Below, piece by piece: positions 18,294 through 27,438 of a stretch of DNA of 64,000 bases (positions are counted from its first letter, which is position 1; each line of letters opens with the position of its first letter). The notes under the pieces are model-generated. The model made no database searches, was not told the origin of the DNA, and saw only the letters and a list, made by a program, of their open reading frames with translations. The position numbers were made by a program, and so were the translations under genes. Origin of the DNA: Streptococcus parasanguinis (GTDB lineage Bacteria; Bacillota; Bacilli; Lactobacillales; Streptococcaceae); assembly GCF_016648855.1 (NCBI RefSeq), contig NZ_JACLQU010000002.1:19510-83509 (forward strand). The letters are read 5' to 3'.

Positions 18294-18737
18294 TTATTTA
18301 ACTTTTTTGAACTTAGCAATTTTCATGTAGTTATTAAACATGTCTGTGTCACCCATCAAAGAATTCTTCACATCCTTAATCGTTAACACATTTCCTGAAA
18401 CTTGATAAGTAATTTCCGCTTTCCCATACTCATTTTCTGAGACAAGAGTTTTAGCTTTTTGGTCTACTTCCAAATCAATCACTTGATTTACATTTTGACC
18501 ACCTGCATTGGTGTCTACTTTCATCTCACCTTTCTTATCATTGATTGTAATCGAAATAGTGAATGAGTAATTATCACCTATCAAAGATTGAAATTCACTT
18601 GGCATAATATCTTTGATCTCATCCTTAGTAGGCTCAAACACGTAAGTCCCATTATCGCTTTTAGCGCCACAAGCTACCAAAAGGACGGCTGCAAAGACAG
18701 CTACAACAGCTAACAAAAGACGTTTAAAATTTTTCAT
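18294..18737 (-). CDS. Putative lipoprotein, paralogue 1 of a tandem family
   Basis: A 147-aa lipoprotein, the most divergent of the three. Signal MKNFKRLLLAVVAVFAAVLL, lipobox LLVAC, mature GAKSDNGTYVFEPTKDEIKD; the rest is a beta-rich domain with FTISITINDKKGEMKVD and the shared end IAKFKKVK. Two adjacent ATG codons follow AAAGGAG; the second gives 6 nt of spacing and starts like the paralogues, so I use 18737. Function is unknown. Confidence 0.78.
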   Translation of the reverse strand: MKNFKRLLLAVVAVFAAVLLVACGAKSDNGTYVFEPTKDEIKDIMPSEFQSLIGDNYSFTISITINDKKGEMKVDTNAGGQNVNQVIDLEVDQKAKTLVSENEYGKAEITYQVSGNVLTIKDVKNSLMGDTDMFNNYMKIAKFKKVK

Positions 18738-18926
18738 CATCTTCTCCTTTATGATATGATTTATAGCCATTATAGCAACAAATTAGCAACATCTCAAGGG
18801 AATATAGCAAATGTAACATCATTAAAACTGCACTATTTAGTAGGTTTAGAGAAAATAAAGAGAGCTACACATGTTAGCTTTATAAAAGTCCTCTATTCAC
18901 ATTCTATCATCATTTTTTTCAACGAC

Positions 18927-18954
18927 AAAAAAACCGAGGCCTAAACCTCGGTTT
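18927..18954 (-). terminator. Probable original rplL terminator, now displaced
   Basis: AAAACCGAGG-cctaaa-CCTCGGTTTT with a T-run on the minus strand. It lies 20 bp outside the left attachment repeat, where transcription from rplL would have ended before integration. Confidence 0.7.
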
Positions 18955-18974
18955 TCATTTTGATTGGAAACTCT

Positions 18975-18996
18975 ATTATTTAAGAGTAACTGAAGC
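18975..18996. other. Left attachment site (attL)
   Basis: The 22 bases match 53468-53489 exactly and contain TTATTTAAGAGTAAC. Left of it is host sequence with a terminator; right of it is the integrase end. Confidence 0.9.
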
Positions 18997-19030
18997 GTCG
19001 TTGCTTTAGTTGTTCTCACACAGCTATTTT

Positions 19031-20242
19031 TTACTTGGTTTCTTTACTTGGCGGGATTGTGGCGGGACTTGCAGTTAGTCCGAGCTCTCCTAACACCTCT
19101 GTTATTTCAGCACCGCCAGTAACAATCTGTCTATCATAGAAATGAGAATAGGTGTTTAGTGTTGTAGCTTTGTCCGTTCTTCCTGAACGAGCCGAGACAT
19201 ACAAAACATCTTTTTTTAGAACGTTTATCATAAATGAATCATGACTATGACGTAGACCTTTCCCAGTAATAACCGGAACCTTAGCCACTAGTGCATGCCT
19301 TTTTAACATTCTACTTAAGGTAGATTTGTTCATGGGAGTGTTAAACCGTGCTAATACAAAATTATCTTCTCTATTATACACTTGTACAGTTCTCCAATTT
19401 TGCAACACTTTAACAGTTTCGTCATCTATTTCTAAGAAACGCATTCCTGCCCTTGTTTTTGTCTGCTCTTTTCGAACGTATTTCCCATTCCCTTGATATT
19501 CGAGGGTAGACTGAATATGAATAACCTTATTTTTAAGATCTATATCAGACCACTTTAAACTAAGACCCTCAGAGACTCGCATCCCCGTCATAAAATAAAG
19601 CCAGATAGCCGTATAAAACTGCCTCTCTTCATAAACTGTCTGATCAAAAGTTTTTAATACCTTATCAAGTTCCTCTACAGTCCAAAATTCAGTTTTCGGT
19701 TTTTCTCCTTTAGGATTGTCTAACTTTCGACAAGGATTATTTTCGATGTATTCCAAGCGTTCTGCATAATTTAAGCACTTCTTCAGTTTACACCAAAGTC
19801 CTTTTGCGTAGTTTGGAGAGTAGTCTTCCACTAAAGATAATCTAAAATCTTCACATTCCCTAACATTGATTTCAGACAATTTTTTGTCAGCAAAAACTTC
19901 AATAAAAGTCTTATACTGAGGATAAGCAGTTTGATAGGTTACGGGCTGAACAGTTTTCTTATAATAAGGCAAATAAACATCTTCCATAAATTTTGAAAAT
20001 GGAATATCTAATTGTGGCCTATTTGCACTGGCACTAGCTATTTTAGCATTGTATTCAGTTCTTATCCTACAGACTTCGTCAAAGGCTTGCTTTTCTGTTT
20101 TAAAATCAATTCCAAATTGATCTTTATAAGATTTAACCCTAAACCTCTTTCGGTCACCCGTAGACGGATCTACACTGAATTCAACCTCATAGTAAATTTT
20201 TCCTTTCTTATTTCGACTTACGCATTTATATTTTTTACTCAT
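19031..20242 (-). CDS. int: Tyrosine integrase of the element
   Basis: A 403-aa integrase with an N-terminal arm-binding part (YKCVSRNKKGKIYYEVEF), a SAM-like core-binding domain and a catalytic domain with Arg in FMTGMRVSEGLSLKW, LRHSHDSFMI and the nucleophile Tyr in TTLNTYSHFYD. Two positions differ from the classic tetrad: GKGLRH replaces the usual HxLRH, and ARSGRTD replaces LGHxD. This is a feature of the protein, not a frame error. Its position 34 bp from attL, with the C-terminus toward the site, and the rplL target fit the ICESa2603-type integrases. The downstream overlap with the DUF3173 gene is 8 bp. Confidence 0.92.
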   Translation of the reverse strand: MSKKYKCVSRNKKGKIYYEVEFSVDPSTGDRKRFRVKSYKDQFGIDFKTEKQAFDEVCRIRTEYNAKIASASANRPQLDIPFSKFMEDVYLPYYKKTVQPVTYQTAYPQYKTFIEVFADKKLSEINVRECEDFRLSLVEDYSPNYAKGLWCKLKKCLNYAERLEYIENNPCRKLDNPKGEKPKTEFWTVEELDKVLKTFDQTVYEERQFYTAIWLYFMTGMRVSEGLSLKWSDIDLKNKVIHIQSTLEYQGNGKYVRKEQTKTRAGMRFLEIDDETVKVLQNWRTVQVYNREDNFVLARFNTPMNKSTLSRMLKRHALVAKVPVITGKGLRHSHDSFMINVLKKDVLYVSARSGRTDKATTLNTYSHFYDRQIVTGGAEITEVLGELGLTASPATIPPSKETK

Positions 20243-20483
20243 TTTGTTCCTTTCTTTCAGAAAGCAACTTAAAGCCGAGTAATTCTTCTACAATATACGT
20301 AGGAGCTAAATTAAGACGAGAATTATCAAATGGTGATTTACTTAATTCTACCACATTATTCGATAAAGCTCTAGATTCTTCAAATTGTCGAACAGCAATT
20401 AACTTTGCTTGTCTTATAATATCCCGTGCCGTATGTTCAGGAAAACCTAATTTCATTAATTCTGTATGATTTATTGTTAGCAT
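20235..20483 (-). CDS. DUF3173 protein, probable excision factor
   Basis: An 82-aa protein (MLTINHTELMKLGFPEHTARDIIRQAK) of the DUF3173 family, regularly found directly upstream of such integrases in streptococcal elements. Small size, helix-turn-helix-like N-terminus and coupling to int by an 8-bp overlap suggest a recombination directionality factor; that role is inference. Confidence 0.75.
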   Translation of the reverse strand: MLTINHTELMKLGFPEHTARDIIRQAKLIAVRQFEESRALSNNVVELSKSPFDNSRLNLAPTYIVEELLGFKLLSERKEQNE

Positions 20484-20579
20484 TATCTCTTCCTTCTAAT
20501 TCTTAATTACAGAGATTTCCATCTTTTGATAAGGCTTAGAATAGTTCAACAAATTAAATCATTAACCAATAGCCATAAA

Positions 20580-22511
20580 CTACTTTTCTTTAAAATAATT
20601 GTACATCGCATAATAGTCAAATTCCATTTTAATGCCGGTTCTTCCATTACGATTTTTTAAAACTACTAACTCAATTTCTCTAGGATTTCTTGATTTCGCT
20701 TCATTAACGTCAAAGCTATCTCGACCAGTCCCCTTAAGTTGAAGTCCAATCAAAACATCGCTAGAATACTCGATTGCACCGCTCTCCTTGAAGGACTGCA
20801 TACTGACAATAGATTTGTAGTTTTCTCTATTGAAAGAAGAGATCACGATTAATGGAGTTTTAAAGTCTCGACTAATCCTTTTCAATTCTATTACCGATCT
20901 GTCTGTGTTTTGTTTTTCAGTAAATCGTTCATTCACTGGGTATAGAATCTGTAAATAATCAATAATAACAACGGGTACTTTTCCAGTATATTTGATATGG
21001 TCTTTTACAGTATTTCGAATACAATTCACACCAATAGGTCCAGTACCTTCTACAATGTAAATATTTTTGCAGTATTGCGAGTAATTTTCTCCAGCTTTTT
21101 TAATCAAATCAATCTCTGGGTTGCTGTAACCTGAATATCTACTCCCCTCAGTAATTCCTCGTGTTGTTTTTGCATTTCTGACATCACTATTAGAGGCAAT
21201 AGATTCGATAACTGTGTGACGACTAATACTTTTACTAATTATTTCCCATCTAGACATTTCAATACTAAAAATCAAAACATCAGTTCCCTGTGCTGCAATT
21301 TGATCAGCAATCTGAGTTACAAATGTTGTCTTACCAAGAGAGGAAATTGCACCAACACAATATAAGCCTTCGTAAAGACCACCTTCTAATAGGTCATCTA
21401 AACCTTCAAAATTTGTTTTAATACATGAATTATTAGAACCATTCTTAATATCATTAAAAAACTTCGGAAGATGAATAGCTGTTGAATTTTCAAGATACCG
21501 CTCTTTTTCACTTTTGGTTTGATTGATTGCATTTTCTACCATTTTGTTAAATACTCCTTTATTTTTCACTAACATTTCGTTAGGATCTTTTACGTCATCA
21601 ATAGTTAATTTGAAAGAAATAAATTTTATTTTCTTACTTCTAAATCGCTCTGCTAATTTTAGTTCAGCCTCTCTCCCCTTTTCGTCTTTGTCCAATGAGA
21701 GAATGAATGTACGATCAATTTTTAGATCAGAAACAAGATTAATTAATTTATTTATATTTCCAATACTACCAAGTCCTACTGCCTTTCCACCAACTTCAAC
21801 GATGCTCATGGCATCTATTTCGCCTTCTACAATAAAAATTGGATCCGTAGATTTTTTGAAGAGTTCGCTTTTATTAAAAAGATCGCTCCCTCCCACTTTC
21901 TGTTTCATATAGTTCAATTGAGGTTCGGGTACAATATCTCTTGTATCACGAGCAAAATAACAACTTTCACTTAAAGGAATAATTAACCGAGGTGTTTCAG
22001 GAACATTAGGATTAGTCACATGGGGATGCTTCCATTTTTTTACGTAACCAACTTTAAACCGTTGGACTGTTGAAAAACTCAACCCTCGTTTAAGAAAATA
22101 GTCAGTTTCACAAAGATGCTTTATTGCCTCATTATAAAAACTTGAATAATTATCTTTTTTCTCTTCTCCCTTTAAAGGAAAAACAGCATTGTAATTCAAA
22201 TATTCACTCTTCTGGTAATTGAATCCATCACATTCAGTTGATAGATTAAACAACTCTCTGACACGCTTCAATTGATCCTTAAATTTATCAAGTCCTTCTA
22301 CATAGCCGATAAGATCAAAGATATCTCCACCTCTATCGCAAGAGAAACATTTCCATTGCGTTTCATCGTAAATGTGAAAAGCACCAGTTCTGTTTCTTCC
22401 TTCACCACTGTGGCAAAGAGGGCAAATATATGCTCCCTTACCACCTTTACGACTTGGTTCAGAGATTTGGTCAATGTATACTTTCAAATAAGATTTTTCT
22501 TCTTCAAACAT
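20580..22511 (-). CDS. Phage/plasmid-type primase-helicase
   Basis: A 643-aa bifunctional replication protein. The N-terminal zinc ribbon has CPLCHSG and CFSCDRGGDIFDLI (residues about 31-66), a TOPRIM primase domain follows with FIVEGEIDAMS and SLDKDEKGRE (residues about 225-280), and the C-terminal half is a DnaB-like helicase with Walker A GAISSLGKTT, and Walker B VVIIDYLQIL. This is the T7 gp4-like layout used by phages and replicating integrative elements. The gene lies downstream of the iterons and Rep, which together form a replication module. Confidence 0.92.
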   Translation of the reverse strand: MFEEEKSYLKVYIDQISEPSRKGGKGAYICPLCHSGEGRNRTGAFHIYDETQWKCFSCDRGGDIFDLIGYVEGLDKFKDQLKRVRELFNLSTECDGFNYQKSEYLNYNAVFPLKGEEKKDNYSSFYNEAIKHLCETDYFLKRGLSFSTVQRFKVGYVKKWKHPHVTNPNVPETPRLIIPLSESCYFARDTRDIVPEPQLNYMKQKVGGSDLFNKSELFKKSTDPIFIVEGEIDAMSIVEVGGKAVGLGSIGNINKLINLVSDLKIDRTFILSLDKDEKGREAELKLAERFRSKKIKFISFKLTIDDVKDPNEMLVKNKGVFNKMVENAINQTKSEKERYLENSTAIHLPKFFNDIKNGSNNSCIKTNFEGLDDLLEGGLYEGLYCVGAISSLGKTTFVTQIADQIAAQGTDVLIFSIEMSRWEIISKSISRHTVIESIASNSDVRNAKTTRGITEGSRYSGYSNPEIDLIKKAGENYSQYCKNIYIVEGTGPIGVNCIRNTVKDHIKYTGKVPVVIIDYLQILYPVNERFTEKQNTDRSVIELKRISRDFKTPLIVISSFNRENYKSIVSMQSFKESGAIEYSSDVLIGLQLKGTGRDSFDVNEAKSRNPREIELVVLKNRNGRTGIKMEFDYYAMYNYFKEK

Positions 22512-22574
22512 ATTTGTACTCCTTTTTTCATTGCCAGTAAAAAAATAAAATCCGGATTTTTTTCTTTACAGGCA

Positions 22575-22618
22575 AAATTATAGCATTGCCTTCAATACGA
22601 AAATTGAAGGCGTATGCT
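22575..22618 (-). promoter_or_regulatory. Primase promoter embedded in a long hairpin
   Basis: On the minus strand TGCTATAAT is an extended -10 box. It overlaps one arm of a hairpin with 9-bp perfect arms GCCTTCAAT/ATTGAAGGC (22588-22596 and 22603-22611), extended by AGCAT/ATGCT. The overlap suggests regulation of the primase-helicase by a binding protein or by strand structure; which one is not known. Confidence 0.55.
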
Positions 22619-22698
22619 GCTTATTAATATTATTAGTATTGAAAATCAGAGATGCTAAAATATCAGTTATACCAAGGGTGAAAAAATTTTTTACAAAA

Positions 22699-22764
22699 TC
22701 AACATACCCCAAATTCTAATTCAAAATACCCCAATTTTTAATTCAACATACCCCATACATAAAT
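22699..22764. repeat. Three 22-bp iterons, probable replication origin
   Basis: Three tandem units in exact 22-bp register begin TCAACATACCCCA, TCAAAATACCCCA and TCAACATACCCCA (22699, 22721, 22743), with AT-rich sequence (AAAAAATTTTTTACAAAA) just before. Lactococcal theta plasmids of the RepB type also have 22-bp iterons. The array lies between rep and the primase gene. Confidence 0.85.
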
Positions 22765-22801
22765 CCTGATTTAATCAAAGCAAATCAATAAATCAGTGAA
22801 T

Positions 22802-23725
22802 TTAAATCCCTGAAACCTTAAAATGAACCCTATATTTTTGAAAATCAAAAAAAGAATCCATCTTTATCTGTTTTTTTGATAAAGGTTCACAATTTGGATT
22901 ACAGTATTCCCAACAAACTAGGATTTTATCATCGGCTAGTTTATCAAGTGAATTAGTTAAGCTCTCCTCAATTCTTGAACGCCAACCACCTTTTTTCAAT
23001 CTAACTTCTTCTATTGCTGGAATTTTAGGACATACATTTAACAGAGCTTCAACTGATATGACTTCATGAATTTTTTTCTTTCTATTATTATTGAGACTTT
23101 GATGATAGACTAGTTTCTTTGCGATAGAATAAACATTTTTACTACGTTCATCAATTTTAAAAAGTCTGAGAGGGAAATTTGTCACATAAGAAGTAATTAA
23201 ATATCTAACGAATTTTTCAGTCAATTGAACTGTATAAACTCCTTTTTTGCATTTGAATTCCTCAATCAGTTTCATATCTTTGAATTCTTTGATTTCCGAT
23301 TTTCTCTTTTCTGCGGTACTAATAGAAAGATCGTTTAGCAAACTTAATGCCTCTTCAATGATACGACGTACATTTTTCTTCGTTGAAGTACTTTTTAGAT
23401 TATTTTTCCCCATCAGTTCTGCATACTGTTTAATTGAAAATTCAACCAAGCAATTAACAGCCTCTTCTTCACTTAGTCTATATTGGTTCTTCTTCCCTAC
23501 AAGCAAAATTAATAAATCTAACATCTTCAAAACTCGGAGTTTGAAATAATCTTTGTTAGCATCAAAATTTTCAATATGAATCGTACCAGGCCCTAAATGA
23601 ATCGATGTTCGATTAGTGATTCGATCCCTTACTTTGTCATCTGTTTTCAAATTAACAGAAGGTAGCAAATTCAAAGTCGGTGTATTTAAAATCTTCTCGA
23701 TTTTCTTGTTTTTATCAACAGGCAT
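22802..23725 (-). CDS. Plasmid-type replication initiator (Rep)
   Basis: A 307-aa protein ending 38 bp from the iteron array, which it is inferred to bind. The N-terminal part has the look of a winged-helix initiator (YRLSEEEAVNCLVEFSIKQYAELMGKNNLKSTS, SIAKKLVYHQSL, ISVEALLNVCPKIP) of the RepA/RepB_3-like type, without a primase or relaxase motif. Gene order Rep, iterons, primase-helicase marks a theta-type replicon. Its leader has a transcription attenuator and a conserved promoter. Confidence 0.75.
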   Translation of the reverse strand: MPVDKNKKIEKILNTPTLNLLPSVNLKTDDKVRDRITNRTSIHLGPGTIHIENFDANKDYFKLRVLKMLDLLILLVGKKNQYRLSEEEAVNCLVEFSIKQYAELMGKNNLKSTSTKKNVRRIIEEALSLLNDLSISTAEKRKSEIKEFKDMKLIEEFKCKKGVYTVQLTEKFVRYLITSYVTNFPLRLFKIDERSKNVYSIAKKLVYHQSLNNNRKKKIHEVISVEALLNVCPKIPAIEEVRLKKGGWRSRIEESLTNSLDKLADDKILVCWEYCNPNCEPLSKKQIKMDSFFDFQKYRVHFKVSGI

Positions 23726-23758
23726 TATATAACCTCTTTTTTTATTTATTTGAAAAGA

Positions 23759-23826
23759 TTATTGAGGGCACAAAAAAAGAGCTGTTAGCTTGGCTTGTTT
23801 GCTAACAACTCTCTTGCTCTCAATAA
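23759..23826 (-). promoter_or_regulatory. Transcription attenuator in the rep leader
   Basis: On the rep strand the stem GAGTTGTTAGC/GCTAACAGCTC is followed by TTTTTTT, a complete intrinsic terminator 34-110 nt before the rep start. It is nested inside outer arms TTATTGAG/CTCAATAA (23759-23770 and 23815-23826), so alternative folding is possible. Inc18 plasmids control rep with such an attenuator and an antisense RNA. Confidence 0.7.
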
Positions 23827-23848
23827 ATTTTTTTCTTTCCATACTAAT

Positions 23849-23857
23849 AGTCTGCCA
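23849..23857 (-). promoter_or_regulatory. rep promoter, extended -10 TGGCAGACT
   Basis: The sequence reads AAAAAATGGCAGACTATTAG on the minus strand, upstream of the attenuator. The same core recurs at three right-end sites (51232-51240, 51321-51329, 52881-52889). Confidence 0.55.
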
Positions 23858-24330
23858 TTTTTTGATGAAAGTAAAAAAAAGAAAAATCAAAAAAAGTCGC
23901 TTTTTCTACCAAAAATTGCTCAATTTTCTACTAAAATTTAAAAAGGACACTTTACAAAGTGCCCTTTAAAATAGCGGAAATAGTGATATTTTAAGGATTT
24001 TAATACACATTATAAGATCTTCCATATAGGATTTAAATTTTTTTGAAAAAATTTTTAATGACCAAATTAAAAAAATTTTTTAATTTCATACCTAGGATTA
24101 TAGTTTCAACTGAAGAACACTAAATCATTCCTATACGGAGAGACAATTTGTATAGTTATTTATGATTTATTTCAATCCAAAGCCTATTTTTCTTCTAATT
24201 CCAAGATTTGATTTTACCTGAAAAAGAATGCTGATAAATCAACATTCTTTTTATGTTATTTTTGAACAAAATGGTGCGATTTGACTGTTTAGCTACCAAT
24301 AAGATACCACAAATTTAAGAAAGTCTTTCA
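23858..24330. other. AT-rich gene-free stretch with two hairpin terminators
   Basis: No credible gene is seen. Two stem-loops are present: AGGACACTTT-aca-AAAGTGCCCT (about 23943-23970) and AGAATGctGAT-aa-ATCaaCATTCT with a following T-run (about 24225-24252). The rest is A/T-rich with several short mirror-like AAATTTTT tracts. Confidence 0.5.
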
Positions 24331-24332
24331 TC

Positions 24333-24707
24333 TTAAACGCCAAATTCAATGATTTCTCTTGATATTTCTTCATATCTATCTTCTTTTAAAAGAGGTGATT
24401 CAACTCTAATCTTACAATAATCTCCATCAATTCTATATAAATTTTCTCTGATTACTGAAAAGAAAGTCTGAGTCTTTAATGTCAAAAAATATGAACCTAT
24501 AGCTCTAAACATTCTCTCTTGTGATATTGTATCAATTTCATTCTTTACGAAAGAGTCAATAGCAAATGGAATCTTAAATTCACTGTTACTTGCTATTAAA
24601 TTCATATAAATTAGGTAGCTTTCAATTAGTCTAAAATAGCATAGTATCAGACACTTGCAGAATTCTATCTGTATTTTATTTTCAATACAACTGATTATCA
24701 AATGCAA
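24333..24707 (-). CDS. Hypothetical protein downstream of the ABC transporter
   Basis: An open frame of 124 codons that starts with TTG and has no clear ribosome binding site; an internal ATG (24605) would give a 90-aa protein MNLIASNSEFKIPFAIDSFVK. The C-terminal part (ISREIIEFGV, RIDGDYCKIRVESPLL) has normal amino acid composition, and the gene follows the ABC transporter by 33 bp on the same strand. I do not recognise a family. It may be a product or accessory gene of the exporter, or a remnant. Confidence 0.4.
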   Translation of the reverse strand: MHLIISCIENKIQIEFCKCLILCYFRLIESYLIYMNLIASNSEFKIPFAIDSFVKNEIDTISQERMFRAIGSYFLTLKTQTFFSVIRENLYRIDGDYCKIRVESPLLKEDRYEEISREIIEFGV

Positions 24708-24740
24708 TATATTGGATTGTATTTCAATTTGAACTCTGTG

Positions 24741-26318
24741 TTAATCACGAAATCTATAATCTTCTAACTTAATAACCTCATCATAATTATCTTTATTGAA
24801 TTTATGAGCAATTTCAATAATTGTACAATCTTGAGAGTAAATAAGCTGTCGAATCTCTTTGGCATTCGTATCATCCAATGAAGCTGTTACCTCATCAACA
24901 AGTAGAATGGGCTTCAATCTAAGCAAAGCTCTGGCAAGTTCCAATTTCATCATTTGACCACCTGATAGATTTTGTCCATCAAGGTGTAGTTCAAGATTAT
25001 TGCCAACTTCCTTAAGAAGATTAACTTTCTGTAACACATCTATTATACTACTGTCTAAAAAATCTTGGAAGAGAGTTACATTATCTCTTAAACTACCGTT
25101 AAAAATATAAGGCTTTTGATGAATGACTGATACACAATCATACGATGGCTCAAAAGACATTCCATTCTCATTTTCAAAAGAAATAGTTCCTGAAAATTCA
25201 GTATCTTCGTCGCTTAAAAGTTTAAACAGAGTAGATTTTCCACTACCGCTTGCTCCCGTCAGTAAAACCTTTTTTCCAAAAGGAATATTAAGAGATAACT
25301 GTTGAAAGAGCTTTTTTTCTCCAAATGATTTACTTAAATGATCAATATCAATACATAATTTTCTTCCTTCAACGTTTTTTTCCTCTACGTCAGTAAATCC
25401 ATCACTTAACTGTAAAATAGAAACTACCTTATCTCTAATAGCTGTGGATGATTGTAGACTAGAAGTGCCTTCTAGCAATTGTTGTAATGGAGAAATAAGA
25501 TTCATCGAGGCCGTCATCATGGCCAGTAATGTCGTCAGAGTTAAAGAGGTTGTTCTCATCAAAAATAAGCCTACCATCAGAGGGATAACTAGCCCTATAC
25601 CTTTGAGAGGTCCTGTCCAAAACATGACTAAATTATGACTTGTGAAATAATGGTATTGCTTCCTTTCAGTGTTTTTGATAGCATCCAACACATGAGCCGA
25701 AAACTGCTGGCTAGCTTGATTACTACGAATAGTATCTATTCCTTTTGTAAAATCCGTGATAGAAGCCATACTGTTTTCTCTAGCTTTACTTAATTCCTCC
25801 CCTCGTTTCTTCAACATCTTATGAAAGACAAACTGGGGTATGATCATTAAGAATCCCCCAACTGTAAACATCAGACCTAGTTGGATATGTTGTATCAAAA
25901 GATAGGACACAGATGCTAGAATAGATAGACCAAAGATAGGATAAATAATGAGCGGGACCAGATACTCTTGCCAAAACATTAGAATATCTTGTGCTAAAAA
26001 GGAATTTAATTCTGATGGACTGTATTGCAATGTTCTTTGATAGAACTTCTCAATAGCTTTTTTAGAAATGAGCACATTAAATTCTTCAATGATTGCTCGT
26101 GCTAGGAGATTATTGACATACATACAAGCGTAGATAAATGCAAATAATAACACTCCACTTAATCCAAATGTTAGAATCATTCGATTGTCATTTACATCAA
26201 TTTTTCCTGCTACCTGTATGAGAAATGAAGTAAGTAAGCCTTGTAAGGAATACAGTAGCGAAAATAATAGATAAAAAAATAATTTAGTTTTTGAAATATG
26301 CTTAAAAATAGTTCCCAT
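24741..26318 (-). CDS. ABC half-exporter (Rgg locus, left)
   Basis: A 525-aa fused permease-ATPase, shorter than the multidrug exporters in the same window. Transmembrane part about residues 1-290; ATPase with Walker A GASGSGKST, Walker B ILLVDEVTASLD, signature LSGGQMMKLELARAL and His-loop IIEIAHKF. It has no peptidase domain. It is divergent from the Rgg gene and from a second half-exporter, so the two could form a heterodimer that exports a peptide; this is inference. Confidence 0.85.
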   Translation of the reverse strand: MGTIFKHISKTKLFFYLLFSLLYSLQGLLTSFLIQVAGKIDVNDNRMILTFGLSGVLLFAFIYACMYVNNLLARAIIEEFNVLISKKAIEKFYQRTLQYSPSELNSFLAQDILMFWQEYLVPLIIYPIFGLSILASVSYLLIQHIQLGLMFTVGGFLMIIPQFVFHKMLKKRGEELSKARENSMASITDFTKGIDTIRSNQASQQFSAHVLDAIKNTERKQYHYFTSHNLVMFWTGPLKGIGLVIPLMVGLFLMRTTSLTLTTLLAMMTASMNLISPLQQLLEGTSSLQSSTAIRDKVVSILQLSDGFTDVEEKNVEGRKLCIDIDHLSKSFGEKKLFQQLSLNIPFGKKVLLTGASGSGKSTLFKLLSDEDTEFSGTISFENENGMSFEPSYDCVSVIHQKPYIFNGSLRDNVTLFQDFLDSSIIDVLQKVNLLKEVGNNLELHLDGQNLSGGQMMKLELARALLRLKPILLVDEVTASLDDTNAKEIRQLIYSQDCTIIEIAHKFNKDNYDEVIKLEDYRFRD

Positions 26319-26469
26319 CTCATTCCACCTTCAATTCATAGTTGACCTTATTGGATAAAATCGCAAGTTCAAAATTTTGTAAAATATTTTGTCGCAGACA
26401 AGATTTTTGAAGACGTCATAATCTTGATCAAAATCATATTCAACAATTTCATTTTTGATATCAGTATTG

Positions 26470-26475
26470 TATAAT
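26470..26475 (+). promoter_or_regulatory. -10 box of the Rgg gene
   Basis: TATAAT at 26470-26475 lies 40 bp before the ATG at 26515. A start of the gene at 26455 would precede transcription, which supports the later start. Confidence 0.6.
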
Positions 26476-26514
26476 ATAAAAAATGTGAAAAGGAAAAATT
26501 TCGGAAATCCGAAC

Positions 26515-27369
26515 ATGACTAATCGAGAAAAATTTAAGGCAATTCGTAAGCAAAGAAAACTATCTTTAAAAGCACTTGGAGAAATTGCTGGTTCTGCCAC
26601 CAGTATTTCAGATTTTGAAAATGGTCATACAACCCTTTCTAATGATGTTCTATTTCGACTTCTAGGATTTATGTTAGTTGAAATTAATGAATTCTTTGAA
26701 TGGAAAGATTTCCGAGACAAAGATTTTTACCAGCTAACCGAGCAGTTAGAAGAGGCACTGAATAACAAAGATACTCAGATACTTTCCGAATTAAAATCAT
26801 ATCTCTATGAGTTATCAGATCAGAAAGGTCAATATATTTACCAAATCATAGCTCGCGTTTTAGAGGTAATCATCTGCGAACTAAAGCAATTAACCGTTCC
26901 TCAAGATACCATTTTTCAACTCACTGACTACTTTATTTCATTAGAGTACTGGACAAATCTTGATGTCGGTCTGCTTGGTAATCTCGTCCCTTATTTTACA
27001 TCGGATGCTCTTATAATCTTCACTAATACTATTCTCGAAGATACTCCTCAGTCGCTAAAAAATAACCTAGATCGTATTAAAATTGATACCGTCCTAAACT
27101 GCCTATCTGTTTTTTTAGAACGAAAAGAAAGAAACGCTAGCCGAAAACTTCTGACATTATTATTTAACAAAAATTATCCAACCTATTTTTCTTTTGAAAA
27201 ACTATATCTACATGAACTTAAAGCCATATTTGATTATCTTTGGTGTGACAAAGAGGAGGCTTTAAAAATACATCAAACTATACTAGAGACAATTAATATT
27301 ATTCTTAATCCTGAGGCAGTGAAGGAATGGGATGATAACTTTAGAAAAAACACATCTCAACTAGCATAA
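26515..27369 (+). CDS. Rgg/GadR/MutR family transcriptional regulator
   Basis: A 284-aa regulator. The N-terminal helix-turn-helix is FKAIRKQRKLSLKALGEIAGSATSISDFENGHTTLS and the rest is the helical TPR-like peptide-binding domain of the Rgg group. Rgg proteins sense short peptides and control neighbouring exporters and bacteriocins. It is divergent from the left half-exporter and cotranscribed in direction with the right one. I set the start at MTNREKF, downstream of the -10 box. Confidence 0.85.
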   Translation: MTNREKFKAIRKQRKLSLKALGEIAGSATSISDFENGHTTLSNDVLFRLLGFMLVEINEFFEWKDFRDKDFYQLTEQLEEALNNKDTQILSELKSYLYELSDQKGQYIYQIIARVLEVIICELKQLTVPQDTIFQLTDYFISLEYWTNLDVGLLGNLVPYFTSDALIIFTNTILEDTPQSLKNNLDRIKIDTVLNCLSVFLERKERNASRKLLTLLFNKNYPTYFSFEKLYLHELKAIFDYLWCDKEEALKIHQTILETINIILNPEAVKEWDDNFRKNTSQLA

Positions 27370-27438
27370 CTAACTAATTTTATTTCAAATAGAAAACACT
27401 TAGATTTTTTTCGTGATAAGTATTTGACTTTGAAATAA

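Noticed and set aside
26369..26452. Minus-strand 27-codon frame MKLLNMILIKIMTSSKILSA between the Rgg gene and the left exporter, as a short hydrophobic pheromone gene
   Set aside because: The position fits, but there is no ribosome binding site, the sequence overlaps the Rgg promoter region, and the C-terminus lacks the pattern of known SHP peptides.
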